Assembly: GCF_003339505.1 (NCBI RefSeq)
Contig: NZ_QPIW01000016.1
Coordinates: 62,001 to 126,000 of the forward strand
DNA length: 64,000 nucleotides
Direction of reading: 5' to 3'
DNA from: Runella aurantiaca
Lineage (GTDB): Bacteria; Bacteroidota; Bacteroidia; Cytophagales; Spirosomataceae
The notes under the pieces were generated by a model. The model was not told the origin of the DNA and ran no database searches. It saw only the letters and a program-made list of their open reading frames with translations. A program made the translations under genes and the position numbers. This document shows, in pieces, positions 26,548 through 34,774 of this stretch. Within the stretch, counting starts at the first letter, position 1. Each line of letters begins with the position of its first letter.

Positions 26548-28008
26548 ATGAAAACCTTCTATTTTATTCTTCTTGTTGGATGTTTGTTTTTATTGGGTAA
26601 TGGCCTTCAGGCGCAACGCCTCCGGCCTGGTTTTGACAAAGCCGAATATATCGAAATGCTGAAAATATCGGCCCGGTTTGGCGCTCCTGCCTACGTTGCG
26701 GCTTTTCCTGCGCCCACCAATTACCAATCGGTGTACCGTTCGCCCATTGTTGGGCTGGACAATACGTGGGACTTATGGACGCACAACGACAATACCATTG
26801 CCGTAATCAGTATCCGAGGAACGACCGAGAAAGAAGTGAGTTGGCTGGCGAATTTCTACGCCGCGATGGTACCTGCCAAGGGCGAATTGCAATTGAACCA
26901 AAGCGAAATTTTCAAATACGAACTTTCGTCAGACCCCAAAGCCGCCGTACATGTGGGGTGGTTGCTTGGTACGGCCACGATGTCGAAGGATATTTTGTCA
27001 AAAATAGATTCTTGTTACAAAAAAGGCATCAAAGATGTCATCATCATGGGGCATAGTCAGGGGGGAGCCATTGCGTATTTATTGACGGCTTACGTTTACA
27101 GTCTGCAAAAGCAAAAGGCAATTCCTGCCGACATTCGCTTCAAAACCTATTGTAGCGCTGCCCCCAAGCCCGGAAATCTGTATTTTGCGTATGAGTACGA
27201 GTCGTTGACCCAAAACGGCTGGGCCTACAACGTCGTCAATTCTGCGGACTGGGTGCCAGAAGTGCCCATTTCTATTCAGACCATCGACGATTTTAACGTG
27301 ACGAATCCGTTTGTGGGGGCCAAGGGCATTATCAAAAAGCAAAAATTCCCCAAAAACCTCGCCCTCAAATATGCGTATAATCAGCTCAGTAAGCCGACGT
27401 ATAAGGCCAATAAAAATTACCAAAAATACCTCGAAAAAATGGCCTCGACGATTGTAAGCCAAAACATGACGGGCTTCACTCCGCCGCCGGCGTATTACAA
27501 CAGCAACCACTACGTACGCACGGGAAATACGATTATTTTGAAGGCCGACGAGGACTATTACCAACGCTTCCCCGAAAGCAAAGAGAAAATTTTTGCGCAC
27601 CATTTCCACCCGCCGTACCTGTATTTGACCGAAAAACTTAACACCCACAATGAAAGCATGACGGCCGCCTCACCCCTTGACGGAACTTGGGAACTCAACT
27701 ATATTGCAGAGGCTTCGGTGCTTTTTGATAGCCTGTATCCCAACACAAAGCCCATGATGATATTTGACGGAGCCAAGGGGCAAGTGAGCGGAAACACGGG
27801 CTGTAACCGTTTTTCGGGTAAACTCAATGCCGACGGTGACAAGCTCAATTTCAATTCACCCATGGCTTTGACCAAGATGTTTTGCCCCGGTGAGGGTGAA
27901 AATCGCTTTCTGGAGACATTGAAAAAAGTAAATATGTACTCCATTAACGAAAACACGCTGACATTTATCATGGGCGATATTGCCGTGATGCGGTTTGTGA
28001 GGAAGTAG
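26548..28008 (+). CDS. Exported class 3 lipase fused to a META domain
   Basis: A 486-residue exported protein. Residues 1-23 form a signal peptide (LLVGCLFLLGNGLQAQ). The alpha/beta-hydrolase domain (about 30-330) has the nucleophile elbow MGHSQGGAIAY, an early strand IAVISIRGTTEKE typical of class 3 lipases, and Asp/His candidates in SADWVPEVP and SNHYVRTGN. From about residue 370 a META/HslJ-like domain follows with GTWELNYI, GNTGCNRFSGKL and the ending IMGDIAVMRF; such domains are found in periplasmic stress proteins. The fusion is coherent with no frameshift. Substrate is unknown; lipids or short esters are likely. Confidence 0.85.
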   Translation: MKTFYFILLVGCLFLLGNGLQAQRLRPGFDKAEYIEMLKISARFGAPAYVAAFPAPTNYQSVYRSPIVGLDNTWDLWTHNDNTIAVISIRGTTEKEVSWLANFYAAMVPAKGELQLNQSEIFKYELSSDPKAAVHVGWLLGTATMSKDILSKIDSCYKKGIKDVIIMGHSQGGAIAYLLTAYVYSLQKQKAIPADIRFKTYCSAAPKPGNLYFAYEYESLTQNGWAYNVVNSADWVPEVPISIQTIDDFNVTNPFVGAKGIIKKQKFPKNLALKYAYNQLSKPTYKANKNYQKYLEKMASTIVSQNMTGFTPPPAYYNSNHYVRTGNTIILKADEDYYQRFPESKEKIFAHHFHPPYLYLTEKLNTHNESMTAASPLDGTWELNYIAEASVLFDSLYPNTKPMMIFDGAKGQVSGNTGCNRFSGKLNADGDKLNFNSPMALTKMFCPGEGENRFLETLKKVNMYSINENTLTFIMGDIAVMRFVRK

Positions 28009-28135
28009 GAGTAGGAAGGGAAAAACTCGTTACTCTGTAACTGAAGTGGTGTATTGTAGACTGATTTTTTTAGTAACATTGACCTAGGATTCTCGGCAAT
28101 AACAAATCGGTCGATTTATATTCAGTCACAACGCT

Positions 28136-29230
28136 ATGCACACCTCGTCGCTTTTCAAAGCCCTTCAAGTTCTTGCCCTTTTTTTTCTGGGTATCGCTGG
28201 CTTGCACTTTGCCAAACCCTTTTTAGTGCCCTTGGCGCTGGCCTGCATTATTGCGATGCTGATGCTGCCACTGGGCCGTTGGATGGAAAAGAAAGGGATG
28301 GGGCGTGGGTTGGCCACCTTTCTTTGCCTTCTTTTTTCAGTCGTTGTTGTGATGGGAATTATTGGGATACTTTCATGGCAAATTGCCAGTTTTGTCGATG
28401 ACCTCCCGAAAATGCAACAGTACGTTGGGGAGTTAGAAAAGAAATTGCAAGAGACATTGAGTAATCAATTCGGGCTCTCTCCCCAAAAACAAAAAGAATT
28501 GCTAAAGCAGCAGCAATCGTCGGGGGTGGGCAATGCCGGAAAAATGGTGTTGTCGGTCATGAGTTCTTCTACGAGTCTGTTGGTGGACATGGTATTGGTG
28601 CTGGTTTATACTTTTTTGTTGATGTATTCACGCACGCACTTGAAGCAATTCATGCTAAAAATGGTGCCCGTTGACCAAAAAGCAAAAGGCAATAAAATCA
28701 TCAGCGATGCGTCGCACGTGGCTCAACAATATCTCTTGGGGATGGCCATGATGATTGCCATGCTTTGGGTGATGTACGGCGTTGGATTTTCGATAATCGG
28801 CGTAAAAAATGCGCTCTTTTTTGCCATGATTTGCGGTTTGTTTGAAATAGTACCTTTTGTAGGCAACATTACGGGCACCACGCTGACCGTCATTGGCGCA
28901 CTCTCGCAGGGAGGTGATTCGGGAATGGTGCTCGGGATTGTACTTACCTACGGAACGGTTCAATTTCTGCAAACCTATATTTTAGAACCGTTGGTGGTAG
29001 GAGCACAAGTCAAAATTAATCCATTGTTTACCATTATTGCCATTGTGGTTGGGGAGCTGGTTTGGGGTGTGGCGGGAATGGTAATGGCTATTCCTTTGGT
29101 GGGCATTGCCAAAGTTGTTTTTGATAATATTGAGCCCTTACAACCCTATGGTTTTTTGATTGGCGAAGAAAAGAAAAAGAAAAAAAGTAGTTTTATAGAT
29201 ACGATTAAAGTGCGGGTCAAAAAATCGTGA
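28136..29230 (+). CDS. AI-2E/PerM-family membrane transporter
   Basis: A 364-residue inner-membrane protein with about seven hydrophobic segments. The order is family-typical: two N-terminal helices, a soluble amphipathic segment (about 95-140), then FALQYLLG-like and FGLFEIVPFVGNITG-like text (ICGLFEIVPFVGNITG) and the C-terminal LVVGAQVKINPLFTIIAIVVG. The family includes the TqsA autoinducer exporter and sodium/proton antiporters, so AI-2 transport should not be assumed. A long palindromic terminator closes the gene. Confidence 0.9.
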   Translation: MHTSSLFKALQVLALFFLGIAGLHFAKPFLVPLALACIIAMLMLPLGRWMEKKGMGRGLATFLCLLFSVVVVMGIIGILSWQIASFVDDLPKMQQYVGELEKKLQETLSNQFGLSPQKQKELLKQQQSSGVGNAGKMVLSVMSSSTSLLVDMVLVLVYTFLLMYSRTHLKQFMLKMVPVDQKAKGNKIISDASHVAQQYLLGMAMMIAMLWVMYGVGFSIIGVKNALFFAMICGLFEIVPFVGNITGTTLTVIGALSQGGDSGMVLGIVLTYGTVQFLQTYILEPLVVGAQVKINPLFTIIAIVVGELVWGVAGMVMAIPLVGIAKVVFDNIEPLQPYGFLIGEEKKKKKSSFIDTIKVRVKKS

Positions 29231-29269
29231 TTCTTTAACTGAAAATAAGGTGATGGTTTTTGATATTTT

Positions 29270-29310
29270 AACCTTATTTGACAAAATTTTGTCAAATAAG
29301 GTTTTTATTT
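29270..29310 (+). terminator. Long palindromic terminator
   Basis: Bases 29270-29303 form a perfect 34-base palindrome (arms of 17) with CCTTATTTGAC at its outer part and an AAAATTTT centre, followed by TTTATTTTG. It stands 40 bases after the AI-2E transporter stop. Confidence 0.75.
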
Positions 29311-29385
29311 TGACCTTATTGGGATGAAAAATGGAAAATAAGCTATATTTTTCAACAAAAACGAAAATAGCATAATCCCCATTCC

Positions 29386-29544
29386 ATGACCCCCGAAAAC
29401 CTAATCTCCGAAGGCCAAGGTGATATTAATTCTTCCGAGCAACGCAGCCTTTATAATCAATCGTTGGATAATAAAACAAAATTCGAAACTTGGCAACGCT
29501 TACGTTTCCAAAACCTCAGGACAGACCGGCCAATGTTTCGTTAA
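29386..29544 (+). pseudogene. Truncated 5' copy of the class III aminotransferase gene
   Basis: Starting with ATG at 29386, 59 bases match the first 59 bases of the intact aminotransferase gene at 30965 with one mismatch (a G for A near base 29), including the six bases before the ATG. After codon 20 the DNA diverges while weak protein similarity persists (SLYNQSLDNKT against HLYTKSLDAQT), and after about residue 31 no similarity remains; a stop follows at codon 53. The last 29 bases overlap the 3' end of the membrane-protein gene on the other strand. It is best read as a remnant of a paralogous gene cut by a rearrangement. A translated 52-residue peptide is possible but has no evident function. 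Confidence 0.75.
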
Positions 29545-30058
29545 GCCCCTTTATTCGTTTTGCCCAAATTCTGTATAAAAATGCCAATTGAACAATGAAT
29601 ACGAGGATAATCGCGGCCAAAGAATAGTATTTGATAGTAGTGAATTCTAATGAATACGTAAAGAATAACAACAAGCCGGCAGCGTAGCAAATTCTTGAAA
29701 TCAGCGACCCGATTGCGTATAGTTTGATACGGGAAATATGCTTTTCCAGCGAAGCCGTAAGAGCGTCGCCATTTCGCGGGTACTTGACCAGTGCATAGCC
29801 GTATAGCGTATGGGCGATAGAGATCACTAACACAATCACCAAAATGATATTGATGGGCAGAGGTCTTGTTGCGCCGTCAAACATAGTATAATAACAAACT
29901 AAAAAGGCAGACCAGCCCAACAGCTCAATGGTAAGTTGTTTTCTGATTCCTTTCAAGACCGGATGTCTGTTTTCCTGCAGCATCAGTTTGATTTCTTCAT
30001 TTGTTTTGGCGGGTGGCGCTATGCCTTTCCAAGTCGATTTTAATTCGTCGGAGTTCAT
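29516..30058 (-). CDS. Membrane protein paired with an ECF sigma factor, possible anti-sigma factor
   Basis: A 180-residue protein. The first 35 residues are soluble and start with MNSDELKSTWKGIAPP, a segment like the sigma-binding ends of small membrane-bound regulators; then four hydrophobic segments follow (LGWSAFLVCYYTMF, PINIILVIVLVISIAHTLYG, ISRICYAAGLLLFFTYSL, YYSLAAIILVFIVQLAFLY). The start overlaps the stop of the sigma gene by 4 bases, so the two are translationally coupled. That pairing suggests it controls the sigma factor, but no known anti-sigma domain is recognised. Its 3' end runs into the aminotransferase remnant. Confidence 0.7.
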   Translation of the reverse strand: MNSDELKSTWKGIAPPAKTNEEIKLMLQENRHPVLKGIRKQLTIELLGWSAFLVCYYTMFDGATRPLPINIILVIVLVISIAHTLYGYALVKYPRNGDALTASLEKHISRIKLYAIGSLISRICYAAGLLLFFTYSLEFTTIKYYSLAAIILVFIVQLAFLYRIWAKRIKGLNETLAGLS

Positions 30059-30537
30059 GATTCTTTTGCTAAAAGTTGTTGAATTTTCGTTTTTATTCGA
30101 TTGATCTTAACGCCCACATTGTTTTCGCTGATTCCAAGGATTTCTGCAATTTGCAGATAACTCAGATCATCCAAATAGAGTGCAATAATTGCTTTTTCGC
30201 TTTCACTTAACTGCTTCATGGCGGTAAGTAAACGCTCTTGGCGTAGTATAAGCTCTTCGTTTTGAGGCTCTTCGGCAAATTCGGGCAATGTCTCAACGTA
30301 GTCGATAGTCGGCTTCTCTTTTCGATAAGAAGCGATGGCTGTATTTAAAGCAATGCGGTACAACCACGTGCTGATCAGAGAGTTGCCTTTGAACGAAGGA
30401 AACGATTTCCAAAGCTGGAACGTAATTTCCTGAAAAAGGTCTTCACGATCTTCGCGGCTGTCACGGTAGAGTCGGCATATTTTATGAATGATCCCTTGGT
30501 GCTCGGCCATGAGGGTTAAGAATGCGGTTTCATTCAT
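30055..30537 (-). CDS. ECF-type RNA polymerase sigma factor
   Basis: A 160-residue extracytoplasmic-function sigma factor. Region 2 is seen as DREDLFQEITFQLWKSFPSF and STWLYRIALNTAI, and region 4 has the HTH LSYLQIAEILGISENNVGVK with a basic end RIKTKIQQLL. Length is normal. The downstream gene overlaps by 4 bases and encodes a membrane protein that may hold it at the membrane. A small lipoprotein gene lies 43 bases upstream on the same strand. The whole group lies between a fragment and a full copy of the aminotransferase gene. Confidence 0.9.
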   Translation of the reverse strand: MNETAFLTLMAEHQGIIHKICRLYRDSREDREDLFQEITFQLWKSFPSFKGNSLISTWLYRIALNTAIASYRKEKPTIDYVETLPEFAEEPQNEELILRQERLLTAMKQLSESEKAIIALYLDDLSYLQIAEILGISENNVGVKINRIKTKIQQLLAKES

Positions 30538-30580
30538 AGTCTGTTTTAATCATATCAGTAATTCGCGAAAAGTAAGATAG

Positions 30581-30784
30581 TTATCTTTGATTTTTCAGCG
30601 CGTTTAATTCACTGCGAATAGCGCTGATGCTGTCAAGAACAGCCTTGTTTTGCCGGTTCAGATGCTCGATTTCAACTTGGAGTTTTTCATCGCGTATTTT
30701 TGATCGGCCTTCGGGGGAGGATTCACTGCTACATGCTGCGCAATAAAGCAAAAGAACAATGGCGGAGTATTTAAATAGTTTCAT
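30581..30784 (-). CDS. Small coiled-coil lipoprotein
   Basis: A 67-residue protein with a lipoprotein signal (MKLFKYSAIVLLLYCAACSS, lipidation at the second Cys of the pair region) followed by a charged heptad-like helix of about 40 residues rich in Glu, Lys and Leu (LQVEIEHLNRQNKAVLDSI). It would be an envelope-anchored coiled coil. It lies directly upstream of the sigma factor gene in the same direction, so it may be co-transcribed. No named family is recognised. Confidence 0.6.
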   Translation of the reverse strand: MKLFKYSAIVLLLYCAACSSESSPEGRSKIRDEKLQVEIEHLNRQNKAVLDSISAIRSELNALKNQR

Positions 30785-30964
30785 CTTGTTTTTATGTTTT
30801 GAACAATTAGTAGCAGAACAAACTGAAAACTTACATTGACCGAATTTTTTTTAATAATTGATACCAACGGATAACAAATGACCCGAAGCCTGTTCATGAT
30901 AATTCTTTTATCTTTACAACCACGGCTTAGGTACACTTTTATCTAACTTTCCAAACCACATTCC

Positions 30965-32323
30965 ATGACCCCCGAAAACCTAATCTCCGAAGACCAAGGT
31001 GATATTAATTCTTCCGAGCAACGCCATTTGTATACGAAATCGTTGGATGCCCAAACCCTGCATTGGCTGGGAGAAGATGCCAAATATTTCTTTCATCAGG
31101 CGCTTTCTACGCCCGTCATGAACGTGCTTTCTAAGACCGAAGGAGCGTATATCTATGACCTCAACGGCAAAAAATACTTGGATATGCACGGCAACGGCGT
31201 CCATAATGCGGGTTTTAACAATCCTGCGGTAGTGGAAGCGATGATTCGGCAAATGACGGAAGCGTTGGCTTTTACGCCCCGAAGATATACCAACATTCCC
31301 GCTATTCAACTCGCTAAAAAACTGACTGAAATTACACCCGAAGGACTGGATCGAGTGCTTTTTTGTCCGGGCGGTTCGGAAGCCATTGAGATGGCGGTGA
31401 TGTTGGCAAAACAAATCACGGGCAAGTGGAAAACCATTTCCTTCTGGGATGCCTACCACGGCACGGGCTTTCAGTCGGGGGCCGTCAGCGGACAGGCACA
31501 TTTTCTGAAAGGCAACGGGCCGATGGTGCCCGGGGCGCTGCACGCGGAGTTTCCCAACTACTACCGCAATCCGTGGAAATGGGAAGATACTGACGCCATC
31601 GACGAAGAATACCTGCGTCAAATCAAGCTCATTATTCGCAACGAACCCGACATTGCGGCCATCGTGGCCGAGCCGATTTCGTCCACGCCCGTTGTACCGT
31701 CTCAAAACTATTGGCAAGAAATCCGCAGCCTCTGCGACCGTGAAGGAATCTTCTTGATTTTTGACGAAATCATCGAAGGTTTGGGGCGTACGGGAAAAAT
31801 GTTTGCCAGTGAGCATTACGTCACGCCCGACGTGCTGGTATTGGGCAAATCGTTGGGTGGTGGTATGCTGCCGTTTGCGGGAATTGTTTCTAAATCTGAA
31901 TATAACGTACTGCAAGATAGCTCTATCGGGCATTTTACGCACGAGAAAAACCCACTTTGTTGCGCGGCGGGATTGGCCGAAATTGAATTTATTGAGGAGC
32001 ACCGCCTCGTCGAAAATGCCGCTTCCAAAGGTGAGTATCTGATGAATGCTTTTCGGGAGATGCAGGATAAATACCCGCTCATCGGCAACGTGGCGGGTAA
32101 GGGATTTCACATCGGCATCGACCTTGTCAAAGACCGCAAAACCAAAGAGCGGGCCTACGAAGAGGCCGAGCGCATTATGTATCGCTGCATGGAGCGCGGG
32201 TTGGCCTTCAAAATCATCGAAGGCAATGTCATTACACTGCGCCCTTCTCTGATTCTTACGCAGGACCAATGCGATTTTATCATTGATACCATAGACGATG
32301 CTTTAGGCGAAGAAACCAAGTAA
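30965..32323 (+). CDS. Class III PLP-dependent aminotransferase-fold enzyme, PbfA-like clade
   Basis: A 452-residue PLP enzyme. The PLP lysine is in VLVLGKSLGGGMLPFAG (about residue 297), the Asp that holds the pyridine nitrogen is in FLIFDEIIEGLGRTGK, and CPGGSEAIEMA binds the phosphate. The N-terminal GDINSSEQR and the STPVMNVLS, HGNGVHNAGF and RRYTNIPAIQLA segments resemble, from memory, the clade that includes the phosphonate enzyme PbfA ((R)-1-hydroxy-2-aminoethylphosphonate ammonia-lyase). No phosphonate genes are near, so an aminotransferase or lyase on another amino substrate is equally possible. The stop is 2 bases before the nitrilase start, which indicates a two-gene operon. Confidence 0.85.
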   Translation: MTPENLISEDQGDINSSEQRHLYTKSLDAQTLHWLGEDAKYFFHQALSTPVMNVLSKTEGAYIYDLNGKKYLDMHGNGVHNAGFNNPAVVEAMIRQMTEALAFTPRRYTNIPAIQLAKKLTEITPEGLDRVLFCPGGSEAIEMAVMLAKQITGKWKTISFWDAYHGTGFQSGAVSGQAHFLKGNGPMVPGALHAEFPNYYRNPWKWEDTDAIDEEYLRQIKLIIRNEPDIAAIVAEPISSTPVVPSQNYWQEIRSLCDREGIFLIFDEIIEGLGRTGKMFASEHYVTPDVLVLGKSLGGGMLPFAGIVSKSEYNVLQDSSIGHFTHEKNPLCCAAGLAEIEFIEEHRLVENAASKGEYLMNAFREMQDKYPLIGNVAGKGFHIGIDLVKDRKTKERAYEEAERIMYRCMERGLAFKIIEGNVITLRPSLILTQDQCDFIIDTIDDALGEETK

Positions 32324-32325
32324 AA

Positions 32326-33258
32326 ATGCAACACAAAAAGATAAAAGTAGGTGTGGTTCAGGCCACACCTGCGTTGTTTGACATTGAGAAAACCGTTCAA
32401 CTTGTCATTGAGTGGATAGAAAAAGGAGCTGCCGCAGGCTGTGAGTTGTTGCTTTTTCCCGAATCCTTTATTCCCTGTTATCCGCGTGGGTTAGACTTTG
32501 ATTCCATTGTGGGACGCCGTACCGAAAAGAGTCGGAATCAATGGTTGGAGTATTGGGAAAATAGCCTCGAAACTTCGTCGCATTATGTAGCACAAATCGG
32601 TGAAGCCATCCGCAGGGCAGGGATTTTTGTGGCCTTGGGCGTTACCGAGCGCGAAAGCGTGGGCGGGTCGTTGCATTGTGCATTGCTGTATTTTGATAAA
32701 CAGGGCAATCTCATCGGCAAACACCGCAAACTCAAGCCTACGGGCTTAGAACGCTACATTTGGGCCGAAAGCGACGGTAGTACATTGGTCAGTTTTGATA
32801 CCGAAATCGGTAAAATAGGAGGGTTGATTTGTTGGGAAAATTACATGCCGCTGGCGCGGATGTCGATGTACCAACGTGGCGTGGAAATCTACCTCGCGCC
32901 AACGGCCGATTCTCGCGAATCGTGGCAATCGACCATGCAGCACATTGCGTTGGAAGGCCGTTGTTTTGTGTTGGCTTCTAATCAGTTTGTTCAAAAATCA
33001 GATTACCCCGAACGTTTTCAGGCAGATTTGATACACGAGCCTGCCATCATGAGCAGTGGCGGCAGCGTCATTATTTCACCGTTGGGTGAGGTCTTGGCGG
33101 GGCCGCTTTGGAACGAAGAAGGTTTACTCACTGCCGAATTGGACTTTTCAGTTTTGGCCAAAAGCAAACTGGATTTTGACGTCGTGGGGCATTATTCCCG
33201 AAATGATGTTTTTCAACTGAAAGTGGTGGGGCAACCGGACATGTTGAAAGTGAAGTGA
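32326..33258 (+). CDS. Nitrilase (carbon-nitrogen hydrolase superfamily)
   Basis: A 310-residue enzyme of the true nitrilase branch, which hydrolyses a nitrile to a carboxylate and ammonia. The catalytic triad is intact: Glu in LLLFPESFIPCYPRG, Lys in GKHRKLKPTGLER and Cys in GGLICWENYMPLAR. The PCYPRG and ERYIWAESDGSTL texts favour nitrilase over amidase. ATG follows the aminotransferase stop by two bases, so both enzymes are made together and probably act on one substrate or on its nitrile and amine forms. No signal peptide: cytoplasmic. Amidase activity cannot be excluded. Confidence 0.9.
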   Translation: MQHKKIKVGVVQATPALFDIEKTVQLVIEWIEKGAAAGCELLLFPESFIPCYPRGLDFDSIVGRRTEKSRNQWLEYWENSLETSSHYVAQIGEAIRRAGIFVALGVTERESVGGSLHCALLYFDKQGNLIGKHRKLKPTGLERYIWAESDGSTLVSFDTEIGKIGGLICWENYMPLARMSMYQRGVEIYLAPTADSRESWQSTMQHIALEGRCFVLASNQFVQKSDYPERFQADLIHEPAIMSSGGSVIISPLGEVLAGPLWNEEGLLTAELDFSVLAKSKLDFDVVGHYSRNDVFQLKVVGQPDMLKVK

Positions 33259-33275
33259 TTGGCTTCCATAAAAAA

Positions 33276-33300
33276 GCCGTTGGTAAGAAACACCAACGGC
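33276..33300 (-). terminator. Intrinsic terminator of purB
   Basis: GCCGTTGGT (33276-33284) pairs with ACCAACGGC (33292-33300). On the minus strand the stem is followed by six T, so it ends purB; on the plus strand no U-run follows. Confidence 0.75.
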
Positions 33301-33325
33301 GGTAAATTATATAAAAAACTTCGCG

Positions 33326-34669
33326 TTACACCCCCGTATAACTAAACGGCGAAATAGCTCTTAATTCTTCTTTGATTTCGTCCGAAACATCCAAAGTATC
33401 AATGAATTCGGCGATGGCGTTGGCCGTGATTTTTTCGTTTTTGCGGGTGAGATTTTTCAGCGCTTCGTAGGGTTGCGGGTAGGCTTCGCGGCGCAAAACG
33501 GTCTGAATTGCTTCTGCTACCACGGCCCAATTGTTTTCCAAATCGGCGTAAAATGCGCGCTCGTTTAGTTCCAGTTTGCCCAATCCGCGCATCAAGGCTT
33601 TCAAGGCAATGACGGTATGCGCCAACGGAACGCCTAAGTTTCGGAGGACGGTTGAGTCCGTCAAATCACGTTGAAGGCGAGAAATAGGAAGTTTGGCCGA
33701 TAAATGTTCAAAAACCGCGTTGGCAATGCCCAGATTTCCTTCCGAATTTTCAAAATCGATCGGATTCACCTTGTGCGGCATGGCCGAGGAGCCGATTTCG
33801 CCCGCTTTGATTTTCTGTTTAAAATACTCCATCGACACGTACGTCCAAATATCACGGTCGAGGTCTATCAGGATGGTATTCAGGCGTTTGAAGGTATCCA
33901 TGAGCGCCGCCAGCATGTCATAATGTTCAATCTGCGTAGTCAATTGACTCCGCGAAAGGCCCAAGTGATCATTGACAAAATGATTGCCAAAAGCCACCCA
34001 GTCAATGTCGGGATAAGCTACGTGGTGGGCGTTGAAATTGCCCGTTGCTCCGCCAAATTTTGCTGCAAAGGGCACGGCTTGAAGCATTTGTAATTGTTTT
34101 TCAAGGCGTTCGGCAAATACCCCAAATTCTTTCCCCAAGCGCGTCGGTGAGGCAGGTTGCCCGTGCGTGCGGGCCAGCATCGGAATATGCTTCCACTCTT
34201 CTGCCAAGGCTTTTAATTTGGCCAACACCTCATCAAACATCGGTACAATTTCAGCCTTTAGGGCATCTTTGAGCGACAACGGAATGGAGGTATTGTTAAT
34301 ATCTTGGGAAGTCAACCCGAAGTGGATAAATTCCAAAAACTGCTCTAATTTCTTGTCTTTCAGCTTTTCCTTGATGAAATACTCCACCGCTTTCACGTCG
34401 TGGTTGGTCACCGATTCAATCTCTTTGATCATCAGCGCGTCTTTCTCCGAAAATTCGCCGTACAGCGCGCGCAAGTCGGAATAGTGCACTTTGTCGAAGT
34501 CTTTCAATTGCGGCAATGGCAATTCACAGAGAGAAATAAAATATTCCACTTCGATCAGGATGCGGTAGCGAATCAGCCCAAATTCGGAAAAATAAGGCGC
34601 AAGTTTTTCAACTTGTCGACGGTAGCGCCCGTCTACGGGAGAGATAGCTGTCAGGGAATTTAATTGCAT
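33326..34669 (-). CDS. purB: Adenylosuccinate lyase
   Basis: A 447-residue enzyme that splits succinyl-AMP and SAICAR to release fumarate in purine synthesis. Fumarase-superfamily signature GSSAMPHKVNPIDFENSEGN is present with its catalytic Ser loop; THGQPASPTRLGKEF carries the first catalytic His region; TSQDINNTS is the substrate-binding loop. The subclass (with the PVDGRYR start) is the one of E. coli PurB. The frame is open to 34762, but the family N-terminus (MQLNSLTAISPVDGR) begins at ATG 34669, so that start is used. Confidence 0.96.
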   Translation of the reverse strand: MQLNSLTAISPVDGRYRRQVEKLAPYFSEFGLIRYRILIEVEYFISLCELPLPQLKDFDKVHYSDLRALYGEFSEKDALMIKEIESVTNHDVKAVEYFIKEKLKDKKLEQFLEFIHFGLTSQDINNTSIPLSLKDALKAEIVPMFDEVLAKLKALAEEWKHIPMLARTHGQPASPTRLGKEFGVFAERLEKQLQMLQAVPFAAKFGGATGNFNAHHVAYPDIDWVAFGNHFVNDHLGLSRSQLTTQIEHYDMLAALMDTFKRLNTILIDLDRDIWTYVSMEYFKQKIKAGEIGSSAMPHKVNPIDFENSEGNLGIANAVFEHLSAKLPISRLQRDLTDSTVLRNLGVPLAHTVIALKALMRGLGKLELNERAFYADLENNWAVVAEAIQTVLRREAYPQPYEALKNLTRKNEKITANAIAEFIDTLDVSDEIKEELRAISPFSYTGV

Positions 34670-34774
34670 AGCTTGGGTTCTAAGGCGCAAAGATACGCCG
34701 GGAATCGGAAAAATTTGGTAGAAAACCCTAGAAAATGCTTTTATAAACAGTTTGGTATCCAAATCCTCTCCTTT

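Noticed and set aside
30980-32269. A long open frame of 429 codons on the minus strand opposite the aminotransferase gene
   Set aside because: It lies fully antisense to a gene with intact catalytic motifs, its composition follows the codon pattern of the plus strand, and no family is recognisable.
30965-33258. A phosphonate degradation cluster
   Set aside because: The PLP enzyme resembles PbfA, but no phosphonate transporter, hydrolase or oxygenase gene is near and the partner is a nitrilase.
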